Shown here: positions 16,355 to 25,444 of the stretch, piece after piece
Position numbering within the stretch: position 1 is the first letter of the stretch
How the letters are laid out: each line of letters starts with the position of its first letter
DNA from: Chitinophagales bacterium
Lineage (GTDB): Bacteria > Bacteroidota > Bacteroidia > Chitinophagales > Chitinophagaceae
Length of the DNA: 54,563 bases
Reading direction: 5' to 3'
NCBI GenBank assembly: GCA_025353485.1
Contig: JANXQO010000004.1
Span: 1 to 54,563, forward strand
The notes under the pieces: model-generated
Told to the model about the DNA's origin: nothing
Seen by the model: only the letters and a program-made list of their open reading frames with translations
The model's database searches: none
Program-made: the position numbers and the translations under genes

Positions 16355-17929
16355 ATGAAAAGAAGAGATTTTATAAGAGCATCAGGCACAGGAGCTGTAT
16401 TACCAGCCGTTATTAATGGGTTTTCACTAAAAGCCTTTGGCGAGGATTCGCCATTGAATACTTTGTTAGCCAGCGCAACAGAAACAGACCATGTATTGGT
16501 AATTGTTCAATTAAGCGGTGGTAATGATGGGTTAAATATGATATTGCCAAAAGATAATTATTCGGGATATTATAATGCAAGAACCAACATAGCAATTCCT
16601 GAAGCAAAAATACTTGCGCTAAATAAATTTGATAATACAGGATTGAATCCTGCTATGAAGGGAATGCAAACATTGTTCAATGATGGTAAACTTGGTATAG
16701 TGCAGGCAGTAGGTTATCCGCAGCCGAACTTTTCTCATTTTCGTGCAACAGATATTTGGATGAGTGCTGCAGACAGCACACAGGTATTAACCAGCGGCTG
16801 GGGCGGAAGGTATTTAAATTATGAGTATCCTAATTTTCCAAATGGTTATCCAACATCATCCATGCCCGATCCGTTAGGGATACAAATTGGTTCAATAACA
16901 TCACTAACTTTTCAGGGTCCCGCAGTTAATATGGGTATGAGCATTAGTAATCCCACAAGCTTTTATAATTTATTAAATGGTGTTGAAGATCCTGCACCTA
17001 ATACGCCTGCCGGTAAAGAATTAAAATATCTAAGATTAGTATCTAAGCAAACGCAGCAATACGCAACAGTTGTAAAAAATGCTGCAGCCAATGTACCTGT
17101 ACAGGGAACTTACCCTGCAAACAATTCATTGGGCGATCAATTAAAAATTGTTGCCAGATTGGTAAAAGGCGGATTAAAAACAAGATTGTACATGGTGAGT
17201 TTCGGAGGCTTTGACACGCATTCATTGCAGGTAAACCCTGCTGATACTACCATTGGCGCTCATGCTAATTTATTAAAGAACATTTCAGATGCGCTAAAAG
17301 CTTTCCAGGATGATTTGAAAAACTTAGGTGTTGAAGAAAGAGTTGTTGGTATGACGTTTTCTGAATTTGGAAGAAGAATAAAAAGTAATTCCAGCGGTGG
17401 TACAGATCATGGTGCAGCAGCGCCAATGATTTTGTTTGGAAAGAATGTAACAAACGCTGTATGGGGTAACAGTCCTGCATTGCCGGTAAATGCAACAGTG
17501 AATGATAATATCCCTATGCAGTATGATTTTAGAAGTGTTTATGCCTCTCTGCTGGAAAACTGGCTTTGTGTAAAGAACAGCGATTTGCAAACTATCATGC
17601 TTAAAAATTTTCAAAACATACCTTTTGTTAACAGCGCATCGTGCAAAAATGTTGCTCCTAATACCGGAGGAATTAATCTTATTACTAATTCTCCAAATCC
17701 ATTTACATCATCAACAACCATAACTTTTAAAACAGAAGGCGGACATACTTTGATACAAATTATGGATACCCTTGGCAGAGTGCTTTCAACACCTGTTGAC
17801 AAGGATTATACACAGCCGGGAACGTATTCTATAAACTTCAATAGTGGCGTTTTACCTTCCGGCCTTTATTATGCAAGATTACAGAACGGAACTATACAAC
17901 AGGTACGAACTATGATGAAAGTAAGGTAG
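16355..17929 (+). CDS. DUF1501 family protein with Tat-like signal and T9SS sorting domain
   Basis: A secreted protein of the DUF1501 (sulfatase-like fold) family, activity unknown. The ATG at 16355 is chosen because the sequence before it is the palindromic repeat. It opens with KRRDFIRASGTGAVLPAV, a twin-arginine-like signal. The body has LVIVQLSGGNDGLNMILP, YPQPNFSHFRATDIW, GGFDTHS and FSEFGRRIKSNSSGGTDHGA. The last ~80 residues (NPFTSSTTITF, TLGRVLSTPV, GLYYARL) form a type IX secretion sorting domain. Protein length is 524. It acts outside the outer membrane by inference. It pairs with the DUF1800 gene. Confidence 0.9.
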   Translation: MKRRDFIRASGTGAVLPAVINGFSLKAFGEDSPLNTLLASATETDHVLVIVQLSGGNDGLNMILPKDNYSGYYNARTNIAIPEAKILALNKFDNTGLNPAMKGMQTLFNDGKLGIVQAVGYPQPNFSHFRATDIWMSAADSTQVLTSGWGGRYLNYEYPNFPNGYPTSSMPDPLGIQIGSITSLTFQGPAVNMGMSISNPTSFYNLLNGVEDPAPNTPAGKELKYLRLVSKQTQQYATVVKNAAANVPVQGTYPANNSLGDQLKIVARLVKGGLKTRLYMVSFGGFDTHSLQVNPADTTIGAHANLLKNISDALKAFQDDLKNLGVEERVVGMTFSEFGRRIKSNSSGGTDHGAAAPMILFGKNVTNAVWGNSPALPVNATVNDNIPMQYDFRSVYASLLENWLCVKNSDLQTIMLKNFQNIPFVNSASCKNVAPNTGGINLITNSPNPFTSSTTITFKTEGGHTLIQIMDTLGRVLSTPVDKDYTQPGTYSINFNSGVLPSGLYYARLQNGTIQQVRTMMKVR

Positions 17930-18028
17930 TTCCTTATCCAATATTCTATTCCTAAAATTTTATTAGCTTAAATTAAGCAACCAAAATAGAAATATTTCGT
18001 ATTCATAATAAATACTGTTTAATTAGCA

Positions 18029-18601
18029 ATGAGCCTGCACGGAATAATTGACGGATGCATGCAAAATAATCAGAGAGCCAGCAGGCATCTCTATGAGCAG
18101 TATTATGGGTATAGTCTAAAAATAGTTTTCAGGTATATATACAGATACGATAAGGCTGTGGATGTAGTAAATGATGGCTTTGTAAAAATATTTACCAAGC
18201 TACATACATTTCATTATGAATCATCACAGAATGTTGAAATGATATTTATGGGATGGCTTAAAACCATAATGATACATACTGCTATTGACAGGTTAAGGAA
18301 AGATAGTTTTTTACACGAGATCGGAATGACGAATGAGGAAATATGGATAGCAGATAAATTGCAATCAGCTGACCAGGCTTTATTATACAAAGAACTTATT
18401 AATGAAGTAAAAAAATTGCCACCAGGTTATAGGGTAGTTTTTAATATGTATGTTATAGATGGTTTTACTCACCAGGAAATTGCTAATCAACTAAAAATTT
18501 CTGTAGGCACATCAAAATCTAATTTATCAAAAGCAAAAAATTTATTAAGAACTTATATTAAAAGAAACGAACTGCAAATGCAGTATGCAACAAGTAAATG
18601 A
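18029..18601 (+). CDS. RNA polymerase ECF-type sigma-70 factor
   Basis: A 190-residue alternative sigma factor. Region 2 (about 15-85) shows LYEQYYGYSLKIVFRYI and a linker to GWLKTIMIHTAIDRLRK. Region 4 (about 125-180) shows LPPGYRVVFNMYVIDGFTHQEIANQLKISVGTSKSNLSKAK, a helix-turn-helix for the -35 element. No anti-sigma factor of the FecR type follows. Instead the next gene overlaps by 17 bases and encodes a one-helix membrane protein with a barrel-like C-terminus. Confidence 0.95.
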   Translation: MSLHGIIDGCMQNNQRASRHLYEQYYGYSLKIVFRYIYRYDKAVDVVNDGFVKIFTKLHTFHYESSQNVEMIFMGWLKTIMIHTAIDRLRKDSFLHEIGMTNEEIWIADKLQSADQALLYKELINEVKKLPPGYRVVFNMYVIDGFTHQEIANQLKISVGTSKSNLSKAKNLLRTYIKRNELQMQYATSK

Positions 18602-19841
18602 CGATATGGAGGAATTATTCAGAAGAGCGGCAGAAGGTTACCCGTTAAATACAGATAGCGCTGATTGGAATGCTGTAGGTAAAAAGCTATCAGTGCAAAA
18701 ATCTGTAGCAGATAATACAGCTGCAAAAAATAAAAATTATAAATATCTTTTGTGGCTATTGTTATTACTTCCTTTGGGATTGATGTATAAAAATTATGTT
18801 TCTGATAATAAGGATACACATTCTGATATTATACTTAAAAATAGTTTAAATAAAAATTTGCCGGATGAACCGCAATCTAAAAATATAGATTCAAAATCCA
18901 ACGATGCAAAATTATTTACAGTAGCTCCAAACAAATCTTTAGCGGGTATAAATTCTTCCGTGATTAAGGGTAAGAATAAAGTAAAATTAAATTCAAAGAG
19001 TAAAGAAAATAATGACCCTGTATTTATACCCGATAAGCAATCTCTTATTGTAGATCCGGTTGCTGAATTATCTTACAAAAAGAAACGTGAATTTATATCC
19101 CAACAAGTCAATAAAAAAAATATAGCCGGGAGTAATAATGAAATACAACCTGTTAAATTAAATGATAATAAGAAAGATGAGGATAGTTTATGTAAAAATA
19201 ATATTCATGAAATAACGCAAAGCTTGCAGAAAAAGGACCGAAAACAAAAAAACCATGGATTGTATGCAGGTATCGTTTTTAGTCCTGACATTAGCACAAT
19301 AAAATTTCAATCAATAAAAAAAATTGGTGTAAGTATGGGGGTATTGGTGGGCTACCAAATAAATAAAAGAATTAGCGTGGAATCCGGTGTCTCATGGAGT
19401 ATAAAGAATTATTATACCGATGGTAAATACTTCAGCACAACAATGGTATATACAAATTCAACCGCAAAAATTAAGAATGTAGATGGGGTATGTAATATGA
19501 TAGAAATTCCACTTACTATAAAATATAATCTTACAACAGGTAAAACAAATTTTTCAACATCCGCAGGCTTATCTTCTTATTTAATAAAAAATGAAAAATA
19601 TAATTACACTATAGATAATAGCGGGCAACAATATCAACATTCTGCAACTTACAGCAACTCTTCAACTGCTTTACTGGCTGTTGCAAATTTTAGTGTTGGA
19701 TATAATAAAGCACTTAAAAAAAATATTTCCCTTCGCATTGAACCTTATATAAAAATTCCTTTAAAGGGAATGGGTATTGGAAGTTTACCAATCATGAGTA
19801 CAGGCTTTAATATTGGGATAACAAAAAAAATTACCAGGTAA
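18585..19841 (+). CDS. Membrane protein with N-terminal cytosolic tail and C-terminal beta-barrel-like domain
   Basis: A 418-residue protein whose start overlaps the sigma factor gene by 17 bases, so the two are translationally coupled. The N-terminal ~45 residues (MEELFRRAAEGYPLNTDSADW) lie before one membrane helix (YLLWLLLLLPLGLMY, about 50-64). A lysine/asparagine-rich linker (70-210) follows. The C-terminal part (from HGLYAGIVFSPDIS, about 225 on) has alternating strands like an outer-membrane PorT-type domain. The topology suggests a regulator that holds the sigma factor and senses the envelope; this is inference. A second start at 18606 is possible. Confidence 0.8.
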   Translation: MQQVNDDMEELFRRAAEGYPLNTDSADWNAVGKKLSVQKSVADNTAAKNKNYKYLLWLLLLLPLGLMYKNYVSDNKDTHSDIILKNSLNKNLPDEPQSKNIDSKSNDAKLFTVAPNKSLAGINSSVIKGKNKVKLNSKSKENNDPVFIPDKQSLIVDPVAELSYKKKREFISQQVNKKNIAGSNNEIQPVKLNDNKKDEDSLCKNNIHEITQSLQKKDRKQKNHGLYAGIVFSPDISTIKFQSIKKIGVSMGVLVGYQINKRISVESGVSWSIKNYYTDGKYFSTTMVYTNSTAKIKNVDGVCNMIEIPLTIKYNLTTGKTNFSTSAGLSSYLIKNEKYNYTIDNSGQQYQHSATYSNSSTALLAVANFSVGYNKALKKNISLRIEPYIKIPLKGMGIGSLPIMSTGFNIGITKKITR

Positions 19842-19968
19842 ATTCTAAAATGTGAGTTTTATTTTTCCTCATTACTTTTTGTCTGGAGCATTTTAATTCT
19901 TAGAGGCAACCCGCTGCTGTTATTTCCGTATTAATAATAAATAATAATTAAAAATTAATACAGTATTT

Positions 19969-20352
19969 ATGAAAAGGAAAAACATTTTATTAGCTTTTAT
20001 CTTTTGTTTCTTTTTATGTACCGCTATTGTTTCCTGCAGTAAATCTGGCAGTACACCAGCAACTATTACACCACCGCCGCCGCCTCCGCCTCCGGTAGCA
20101 GCAGGAGATGTTGGCATGGCCGGTATGTCGTTTTCTCCTTCTCCTTTTACAGTTAAAGTTGGTACAACTGTAAAATGGACCAATAATGATAATACAGCAC
20201 ATACAGTAACATCAAATGATGGAACTACATTCAGCAGCGGCACTATTGCCGTTGGAGCTTCTTTTTCGTTTACACCAACAGTGGCCGGAAGTTTTCTATA
20301 CCATTGTAATTTTCACGGTGGTATGACAGGAACGTTAACAGTAACAAATTAG
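19969..20352 (+). CDS. Cupredoxin-domain lipoprotein (plastocyanin/azurin-like)
   Basis: A small copper protein for electron transfer or copper binding in the envelope. The 127 residues have a lipoprotein signal ending IVSCSKSG, a polyproline spacer (eight prolines encoded by CCG/CCT repeats), then one cupredoxin domain (about 45-127). The type 1 copper ligands are visible: His in NTAHTVTSND, and Cys, His and Met in YHCNFHGGMTGTL. It stands alone, so its redox partner is unknown. Confidence 0.93.
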   Translation: MKRKNILLAFIFCFFLCTAIVSCSKSGSTPATITPPPPPPPPVAAGDVGMAGMSFSPSPFTVKVGTTVKWTNNDNTAHTVTSNDGTTFSSGTIAVGASFSFTPTVAGSFLYHCNFHGGMTGTLTVTN

Positions 20353-20415
20353 TTAGACTTAAAAATATTTTCTGGCTAACAGAGTACCATAAACTATAAG
20401 ATGAATTTGTAGTTT

Positions 20416-20494
20416 AATTTAAATCATCAGGATATTTATAGCCACTACCGGTATTAAGCAATAATATTTTTTCTGATAAACCAATCTTGTTGCG
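20416..20494. repeat. Direct duplicate of the threonine-synthase-like gene 3' end
   Basis: A 79-base copy of 20607-20685 with three mismatches, 191 bases away in the same orientation. It repeats the last 26 codons of the neighbouring gene and carries its own in-frame stop (TAA, 20413-20415). Between the copies lies the inverted REP-like pair. It is not translated as part of the present gene. Confidence 0.9.
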
Positions 20495-20502
20495 TAAGTT
20501 TA

Positions 20503-20565
20503 AACTTTCCAAAAGTTTAAATTAAGCATTGGCGTTAGTTTATAATTACCAACTTTTGGAAAGTT
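20503..20565. repeat. Inverted REP-like pair (RAYT-type palindromes)
   Basis: AACTTTCCAAAAGTT (20503-20517) and its exact reverse complement (20551-20565) are separated by 33 bases. Each arm can itself fold (AACTTT/AAAGTT with a CCA loop). The same 15-mer core occurs at 31181-31214, and a 14-base variant at 30928-30961, beside and inside the RAYT gene. The paired layout is that of a BIME. Confidence 0.8.
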
Positions 20566-20604
20566 CAGTAATTAGAGATGCCCTTAAAAGAGTGTAACAG
20601 TTTT

Positions 20605-21783
20605 TCAATTTAAATTATCAGGATATTTATAACCACTACCGGTATTAAGCAATAATATTTTTTCTGATAAATCAATCTTGTTGCGGCTTCGTAAATCCAA
20701 TAATGCTTTCCATGTTGCTGCTCCTTCGGGTGAAATTAATAAGCCTTCGGTTTTTGCTATTTCCTTTACTCCTGAAATAATTTCTTTATCATCCACTGCA
20801 ATTACAGTTCCGTTGGATTCCTTTAAAACTTTCAGCATCATATTCATTCCAAAAGGATAAGGCACCGCCAATCCATTGGCGATTGTAGGCATGGGAGTAA
20901 AGTTTTTCTTCCAGTTAACAGGGTCTTTAAACGCATGTAATAAAGGAGCACAGTTTTTAGATTGAACAGCGATCATTTTGGGCAAAGGCCCACTTAGCCA
21001 TCCCATTTTTTTCATTTCATTAAATGCTTTCCAAATCCCTATTAATCCTGTGCCGCCACCTGCAGGGTAAATAATAACGTCTGGCAATTCCCAATTATAT
21101 TGTTCAGCTATTTCATATCCCATAGTTTTTTTTCCTTCTAATCTGTAGGGTTCTTTTAAAGTAGAAACATCAAAGTATTTTTTATTCTTATTTAATTCTT
21201 CAATTTTTTTTGCGCAGTCATTAATTAAGCCATCAACCAATAATAACTCGGCTCCATATAATTCGCATTCCTGTTTAAAAATAGCTGGCGTATGTCTGGG
21301 CATTACTACAGTGCATTTAATATTTGCTTTTGCACAATAAGCTGCTAATGCTCCGCCGGCATTGCCTGCGGTAGGAATTATACATTGCTCAATTTTAAAT
21401 TCTTTTGCTTTGGATACGGCCACACTAATGCCTCTTGCTTTAAAGGAAAGTGTTGGATTAAAAGATTCATCTTTCATTGACAGATCAGAAAACCCAAACC
21501 GGTTACCTAATTTGATTAGCGGTAATATTGGTGTCATCCCTTCCCCTAGAGAAATAATATTTTCTTCTTTTATAACCGGTAACATTTCCGAATACCGCCA
21601 CATATTTTTTTGCCTGTATTGAAAATCAGTTTTTAATAAACCTGAAGATGTATCGTAAACAACCACTAATGGCTGACCGCAACACGGTGCGAAAGTATTT
21701 ACAGATAATAAAGAATACTCCCGGTTGCAATTTGAACACTTAAGAGTAGTGGCAAATGTGAATGGTTTTGATATAGTAAGCAT
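20605..21783 (-). CDS. Threonine synthase-family PLP enzyme
   Basis: A fold-type II PLP enzyme, most like the zinc-ribbon form of threonine synthase (O-phosphohomoserine to threonine). The 392 residues begin with a four-cysteine ribbon (CSNCNREY and CCGQP, residues 16-38). The PLP lysine lies in FNPTLSFKARG, and the phosphate-binding loop is PAGGGTGLIG. It precedes no other threonine gene, so a related lyase cannot be excluded. The C-terminus, NTGSGYKYPDNLN, is duplicated just downstream. A LysR regulator lies 58 bases upstream on the same strand. Confidence 0.85.
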   Translation of the reverse strand: MLTISKPFTFATTLKCSNCNREYSLLSVNTFAPCCGQPLVVVYDTSSGLLKTDFQYRQKNMWRYSEMLPVIKEENIISLGEGMTPILPLIKLGNRFGFSDLSMKDESFNPTLSFKARGISVAVSKAKEFKIEQCIIPTAGNAGGALAAYCAKANIKCTVVMPRHTPAIFKQECELYGAELLLVDGLINDCAKKIEELNKNKKYFDVSTLKEPYRLEGKKTMGYEIAEQYNWELPDVIIYPAGGGTGLIGIWKAFNEMKKMGWLSGPLPKMIAVQSKNCAPLLHAFKDPVNWKKNFTPMPTIANGLAVPYPFGMNMMLKVLKESNGTVIAVDDKEIISGVKEIAKTEGLLISPEGAATWKALLDLRSRNKIDLSEKILLLNTGSGYKYPDNLN

Positions 21784-21841
21784 TTATCAAAACTACAATG
21801 CTGTTATAATTTATAGGATATTAAAAGGTTATAACCCATAA

Positions 21842-22744
21842 CTATTTGTTATAGTTAAGTTTTGCAAAACGGATAAATGCTTTATTTAGTTCATTATTAT
21901 CAGCGCCATGTCTCTGGATAAAAAAGAAATCCCTCACAATTTGAAACTTTTCAATTTTAATAGAAATTAAATCTCCATCCCGCAATTCTTTATGTACAGA
22001 ACCTCTGGGCAAAAAGCCGAGACAATCATCTTCTCTTAAAAAATTTTTTAATGCTTCAGTGCCTGCAAGCCGTACGCTTACTTTTAATTCAGATAATTTA
22101 ATTCCGTTTTTTTCCAGATTATATTTTACGGCAGCCAATGTACCTGACCCCTGTTCTCTCAATACAATGGGATAATTTTTTAGTTCATGTATGCTTATCG
22201 TTTTCTTTTTTGCAATGGGGCTTTTTGCACTGCAAACTGCCACAACTTCATCGGTTATAAAAGGTGCATATAAAATAGTTGAGATCTTTTTTTTGCCTTC
22301 TACAATACCAATATCAATATCCTCATCAAGTAATGCTTTTACAATGGTATCTGTGTTTCTGTTAAGTAAACTTATTTTTACTTCGGGATACTTTTGATGA
22401 AATGCAGATAATATTTTTGGTATTATATATAACGCAACCGTTGTGCTGGCGCCTAACTTTAATTGCCCTTTTGCTTTAAACTGATTTTTTAGTGTGCTTA
22501 ATTCAAAGTCTAATTGATTTTGAATTTTCTTTGCTTCTTTTAAACGGCTGTATAATAGTTTGCCTCCGGCGCTTAAATGAATTGTGTTCCCTTTTCTTTC
22601 AAACAAAGTGGTTTTATAAAATGCCTCTAATACTTTAATATGCTTGCTTATGGCGGGTTGGCTTATAAATAATATTTCACTTGCTTTAGAAAAGCTAAGA
22701 TTTGCCGCCACTTCCATAAATATTTCATGCCGTGTAGAAAGCAT
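21842..22744 (-). CDS. LysR family transcriptional regulator
   Basis: DNA-binding regulator of 300 residues. The N-terminal winged helix-turn-helix is clear (ANLSFSKASEILFISQPAISKHIKVLE, about 13-40). The effector domain starts near 90 (KLGASTTVALYIIP) and has VLREQGSGTLAAV. It resembles the CysL/CbbR subgroup. It reads in the same direction as the threonine-synthase-like gene, not divergent, so that gene may or may not be its target. The ligand is unknown. Confidence 0.92.
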   Translation of the reverse strand: MLSTRHEIFMEVAANLSFSKASEILFISQPAISKHIKVLEAFYKTTLFERKGNTIHLSAGGKLLYSRLKEAKKIQNQLDFELSTLKNQFKAKGQLKLGASTTVALYIIPKILSAFHQKYPEVKISLLNRNTDTIVKALLDEDIDIGIVEGKKKISTILYAPFITDEVVAVCSAKSPIAKKKTISIHELKNYPIVLREQGSGTLAAVKYNLEKNGIKLSELKVSVRLAGTEALKNFLREDDCLGFLPRGSVHKELRDGDLISIKIEKFQIVRDFFFIQRHGADNNELNKAFIRFAKLNYNK

Positions 22745-22859
22745 AATAATATTTTGATTGTTTTTTTTTCTTAATTACCATCTTCATTATAAATATACAA
22801 AACCAAAGCCCATATAAAAGATGTAAATCTTATTAACTTTTTTGATGCAATGGTATCTT

Positions 22860-22867
22860 TATATTTG
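22860..22867 (+). promoter_or_regulatory. -7 box before the metal-uptake locus
   Basis: TATATTTG fits TAnnTTTG. It lies inside the upstream part of the open frame of the small protein that follows, which argues for a start codon downstream of about 22870. Confidence 0.45.
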
Positions 22868-22922
22868 CAATTCTGTTCTGAAATTATTTGTTTTATATTT
22901 ACAATTAAGAATAAAAAACCTT

Positions 22923-23258
22923 TTGCTAAGATCAGGTTACATATTAAGATTTCTTTCAGGCTTACTGCTGATGGTTTTTGCTTTAAGCATAACGCCTAAA
23001 AGATTTCTTCATAACATATTTGCAAAGCATATTGACAGCAGACCGGTAAAAAACAGTAAGAAGCCATACCAGTTAACCAATTCAGGATATAATTGTGATA
23101 GTGATAATCTTGTGGCAGAATCTACTTTTTTAAATGATCTGCCTTCCTTTGAATTTCCTCTCTCCACTTCTTTTTCTTTTTATATTGTAAAGGATATTTC
23201 TTTCACTTCCATCGCTGCCATCTATTCGCAACTTCGTGGCCCACCGGTAAATATTTAG
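22923..23258 (+). CDS. Small exported protein of unknown function
   Basis: Not recognised by function. The frame opens at 22842, but a promoter box at 22860-22867 makes a start at TTG 22923 or ATG 22971 more likely. From 22923 it encodes 111 residues: a hydrophobic N-terminus (LRFLSGLLLMVFALSI), a polar middle and the ending YSQLRGPPVNI. Small proteins ending in RGPP occur in front of metal-transport operons in related bacteria, as far as I recall. It precedes the porin and metal ABC genes here. Confidence 0.55.
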   Translation: MLRSGYILRFLSGLLLMVFALSITPKRFLHNIFAKHIDSRPVKNSKKPYQLTNSGYNCDSDNLVAESTFLNDLPSFEFPLSTSFSFYIVKDISFTSIAAIYSQLRGPPVNI

Positions 23259-23321
23259 TTTAACAAAGATGTTTAATAACATCCTGGTAATGTAATTTTT
23301 TATTACACTAAACTCATTCCG

Positions 23322-24479
23322 GTGAATTTAAATATACAATCACAAAAAATATTTTTCATTTTATTATTGAGCGCATTTTTTTTCAGTAATAAAACAATTG
23401 CACAAACTGACAGCACTGCAACAGATTCTGTTCTTCTTAAACAGATTGAGCAGCAAATGCAAACAAATACTACAACTCAAGCTGCTCCGCAACAAACCCG
23501 TTCCGGTATTTCATCCAACCCGGATATAGGTGTGGTTGCTGATTTTAGAACATCATATATTAGCCAGGGGAAAAAGAATTTTGACGCATATCTTAATGAA
23601 ACAGAATTTTCATTTCAATCGGTTGTTGATCCATATATCCGGGCAGATTTTTTTCTTTCCTTCGGTCGGGATCCGGTTACTCATAAATATGGTGTAGAGG
23701 TTGAAGAAGGTTATCTTACTACACTTTCGCTGCCTGCAAAATTACAATTGAAAGTTGGAAAATTCAGGGAAGCGATTGGCAGATTAAATCCAATTCATCC
23801 TCATGCACTTCCATTTATTGATTTGCCCAATGCTTATGTAAATTATTTTGGAGAGGGAGGACTTAATGATGAAGGTGTTTCGCTAAGCTGGTTATCGCCT
23901 GCTAAATTTTACCAGGAGTTTGTTTTTCAGGCTACATCAGGTGCAGGAGAATCTCCGAGTTTTTATAGAGGGGAAAACAATCGTTTTGTCTATCTCGGTC
24001 ATCTTAAAAACTTTTTTACTTTAAATGATAATGCTACACTTGAATTAGGATTTACAGGTATAACAGGTCCCAATGATTCTTCAAGCACTACAAATATTGG
24101 CGCCGCCGATATAACATACAAATGGAAACCTCTACAATTAAATACCTACAAATCTTTCACCTGGCAAAGTGAAATATTTTTTAGCAATGCAAAATATTCT
24201 GCAACTAAAATGTCAAACTCATTTGGTCTTTATTCTTTTTTAGAATATCAAATTGCAAAGCGCTGGTTTTTAACGGGCAGGTATGATTATGCACAAAAGC
24301 CTTATAATAAAAATATAGTTGAACAGGCAGGTTCATTAAGCGCAGGCTGGCTGGCAACTGAATTTCAAAAAATAGAATTTGAAGGAAAATTTACCACTGT
24401 AAATATTCAGCCTGATTACAACCAGTTCTGGATCCGCTGGATATTTGTAATTGGTGCACATGGAGCTCATCAATATTAA
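23322..24479 (+). CDS. Outer membrane beta-barrel protein (porin-like) of a metal uptake operon
   Basis: A 385-residue secreted protein starting at GTG. It has a signal peptide ending TIAQ (about residue 28), a polar Q/T-rich stretch, then strands typical of a barrel (ADFRTSYISQGKKNFDAYL, ADFFLSFG, LQLKVGKFREAIGRLNPIHPHALPF). It lies 31 bases before the metal-binding protein gene, so it probably serves as the outer-membrane channel for the same metal. That role is inferred from position. Confidence 0.8.
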   Translation: MNLNIQSQKIFFILLLSAFFFSNKTIAQTDSTATDSVLLKQIEQQMQTNTTTQAAPQQTRSGISSNPDIGVVADFRTSYISQGKKNFDAYLNETEFSFQSVVDPYIRADFFLSFGRDPVTHKYGVEVEEGYLTTLSLPAKLQLKVGKFREAIGRLNPIHPHALPFIDLPNAYVNYFGEGGLNDEGVSLSWLSPAKFYQEFVFQATSGAGESPSFYRGENNRFVYLGHLKNFFTLNDNATLELGFTGITGPNDSSSTTNIGAADITYKWKPLQLNTYKSFTWQSEIFFSNAKYSATKMSNSFGLYSFLEYQIAKRWFLTGRYDYAQKPYNKNIVEQAGSLSAGWLATEFQKIEFEGKFTTVNIQPDYNQFWIRWIFVIGAHGAHQY

Positions 24480-24510
24480 AACACTTAATAAAATTTTAAA
24501 GAAATAAATC

Positions 24511-25413
24511 ATGAAAAAAATAATTTTACTTTTCTCAATACTGGTAATAATAGTTTGTAGTGCAAATGCAGGCACTATAAAAATTGTTACCACAACAATG
24601 GATTTGAGAAGCATTACAGAAATGATTGGGGGCAATAAAGTTTCAGTGCAATCCATAGCAACAGGTTATCAAAATCCTCACTTTGTTGATCCGAAGCCGA
24701 GTTACATAATCAGCCTTTCTAATGCTGATCTTTTTGTAACGGTAGGGCTTGATCTTGAAACGGGATGGTCACCACAATTACTTTCCAGTTCAAGAAATTC
24801 AAAAATTCAAAAAGGATCTCCAGGTTACGTAGATGCATCTGAAGGCGTAGGCCTGTTACAGGTTCCTTCTTCTGTTAACAGGGGCGAAGGTGATATTCAT
24901 ATTTACGGAAACCCGCACTACTGGCTTGATCCATTGAATGGAAAAGTTATTGCAAGAAATATTGCCAGCGGACTGGAACGTGTTGATCCTGCTAACAAAG
25001 ATTTTTATGAAGCTAACCTTCATGCATTTTTTACGAAAATTGATTTGAAATTGAGAGAGTGGAGTGCTAAAATGGCTCCTTATAAAGGGTCAAGAATAAT
25101 TGCCTATCACAATGAGTGGGTTTATTTTGAAAGAAGGTTTGGTTTGCAAATTGTAGATTTTATGGAACCTAAGCCGGGCATTCCACCGTCGCCTTCTCAA
25201 TTAGTAAAAGTGATAAAAGAAGTAACTGCTAACAAGATCAAAGTAATTATTTCATCGCCTTATTTTACTACTTCATCATCTGATGTAGTTGCAAAACAAA
25301 CGGGGGTAAAAGAATTAACGCTTGCCACTTCTGTAGGTGCATTTAGCAGCATTAAAAATTATTTTGACCTTTTTGATTATGATATTGATCAATTGATAGC
25401 AGTGCTTAAGTAA
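24511..25413 (+). CDS. Metal ABC transporter substrate-binding protein (ZnuA/TroA-like)
   Basis: Periplasmic zinc or manganese binding protein, 300 residues with a signal peptide ending ANA (residue 20). Three histidines sit where cluster A-I proteins bind metal: His57 (NPHFVD), His136 (NPHYWLDP) and His200 (AYHNEW). The usual fourth acidic ligand near residue 275 is not obvious (TSVGA). There is no histidine-rich loop of the ZnuA kind. It is followed by its permease after 31 bases. Confidence 0.9.
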   Translation: MKKIILLFSILVIIVCSANAGTIKIVTTTMDLRSITEMIGGNKVSVQSIATGYQNPHFVDPKPSYIISLSNADLFVTVGLDLETGWSPQLLSSSRNSKIQKGSPGYVDASEGVGLLQVPSSVNRGEGDIHIYGNPHYWLDPLNGKVIARNIASGLERVDPANKDFYEANLHAFFTKIDLKLREWSAKMAPYKGSRIIAYHNEWVYFERRFGLQIVDFMEPKPGIPPSPSQLVKVIKEVTANKIKVIISSPYFTTSSSDVVAKQTGVKELTLATSVGAFSSIKNYFDLFDYDIDQLIAVLK

Positions 25414-25444
25414 TTATTAAATTAAAATTTTAAAACTAAATCTT

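Noticed and set aside
19920-20243. Open frame opposite the cupredoxin gene, rich in glycine
   Set aside because: The glycines are the complement of the polyproline codons; the copper ligands support the plus-strand gene.
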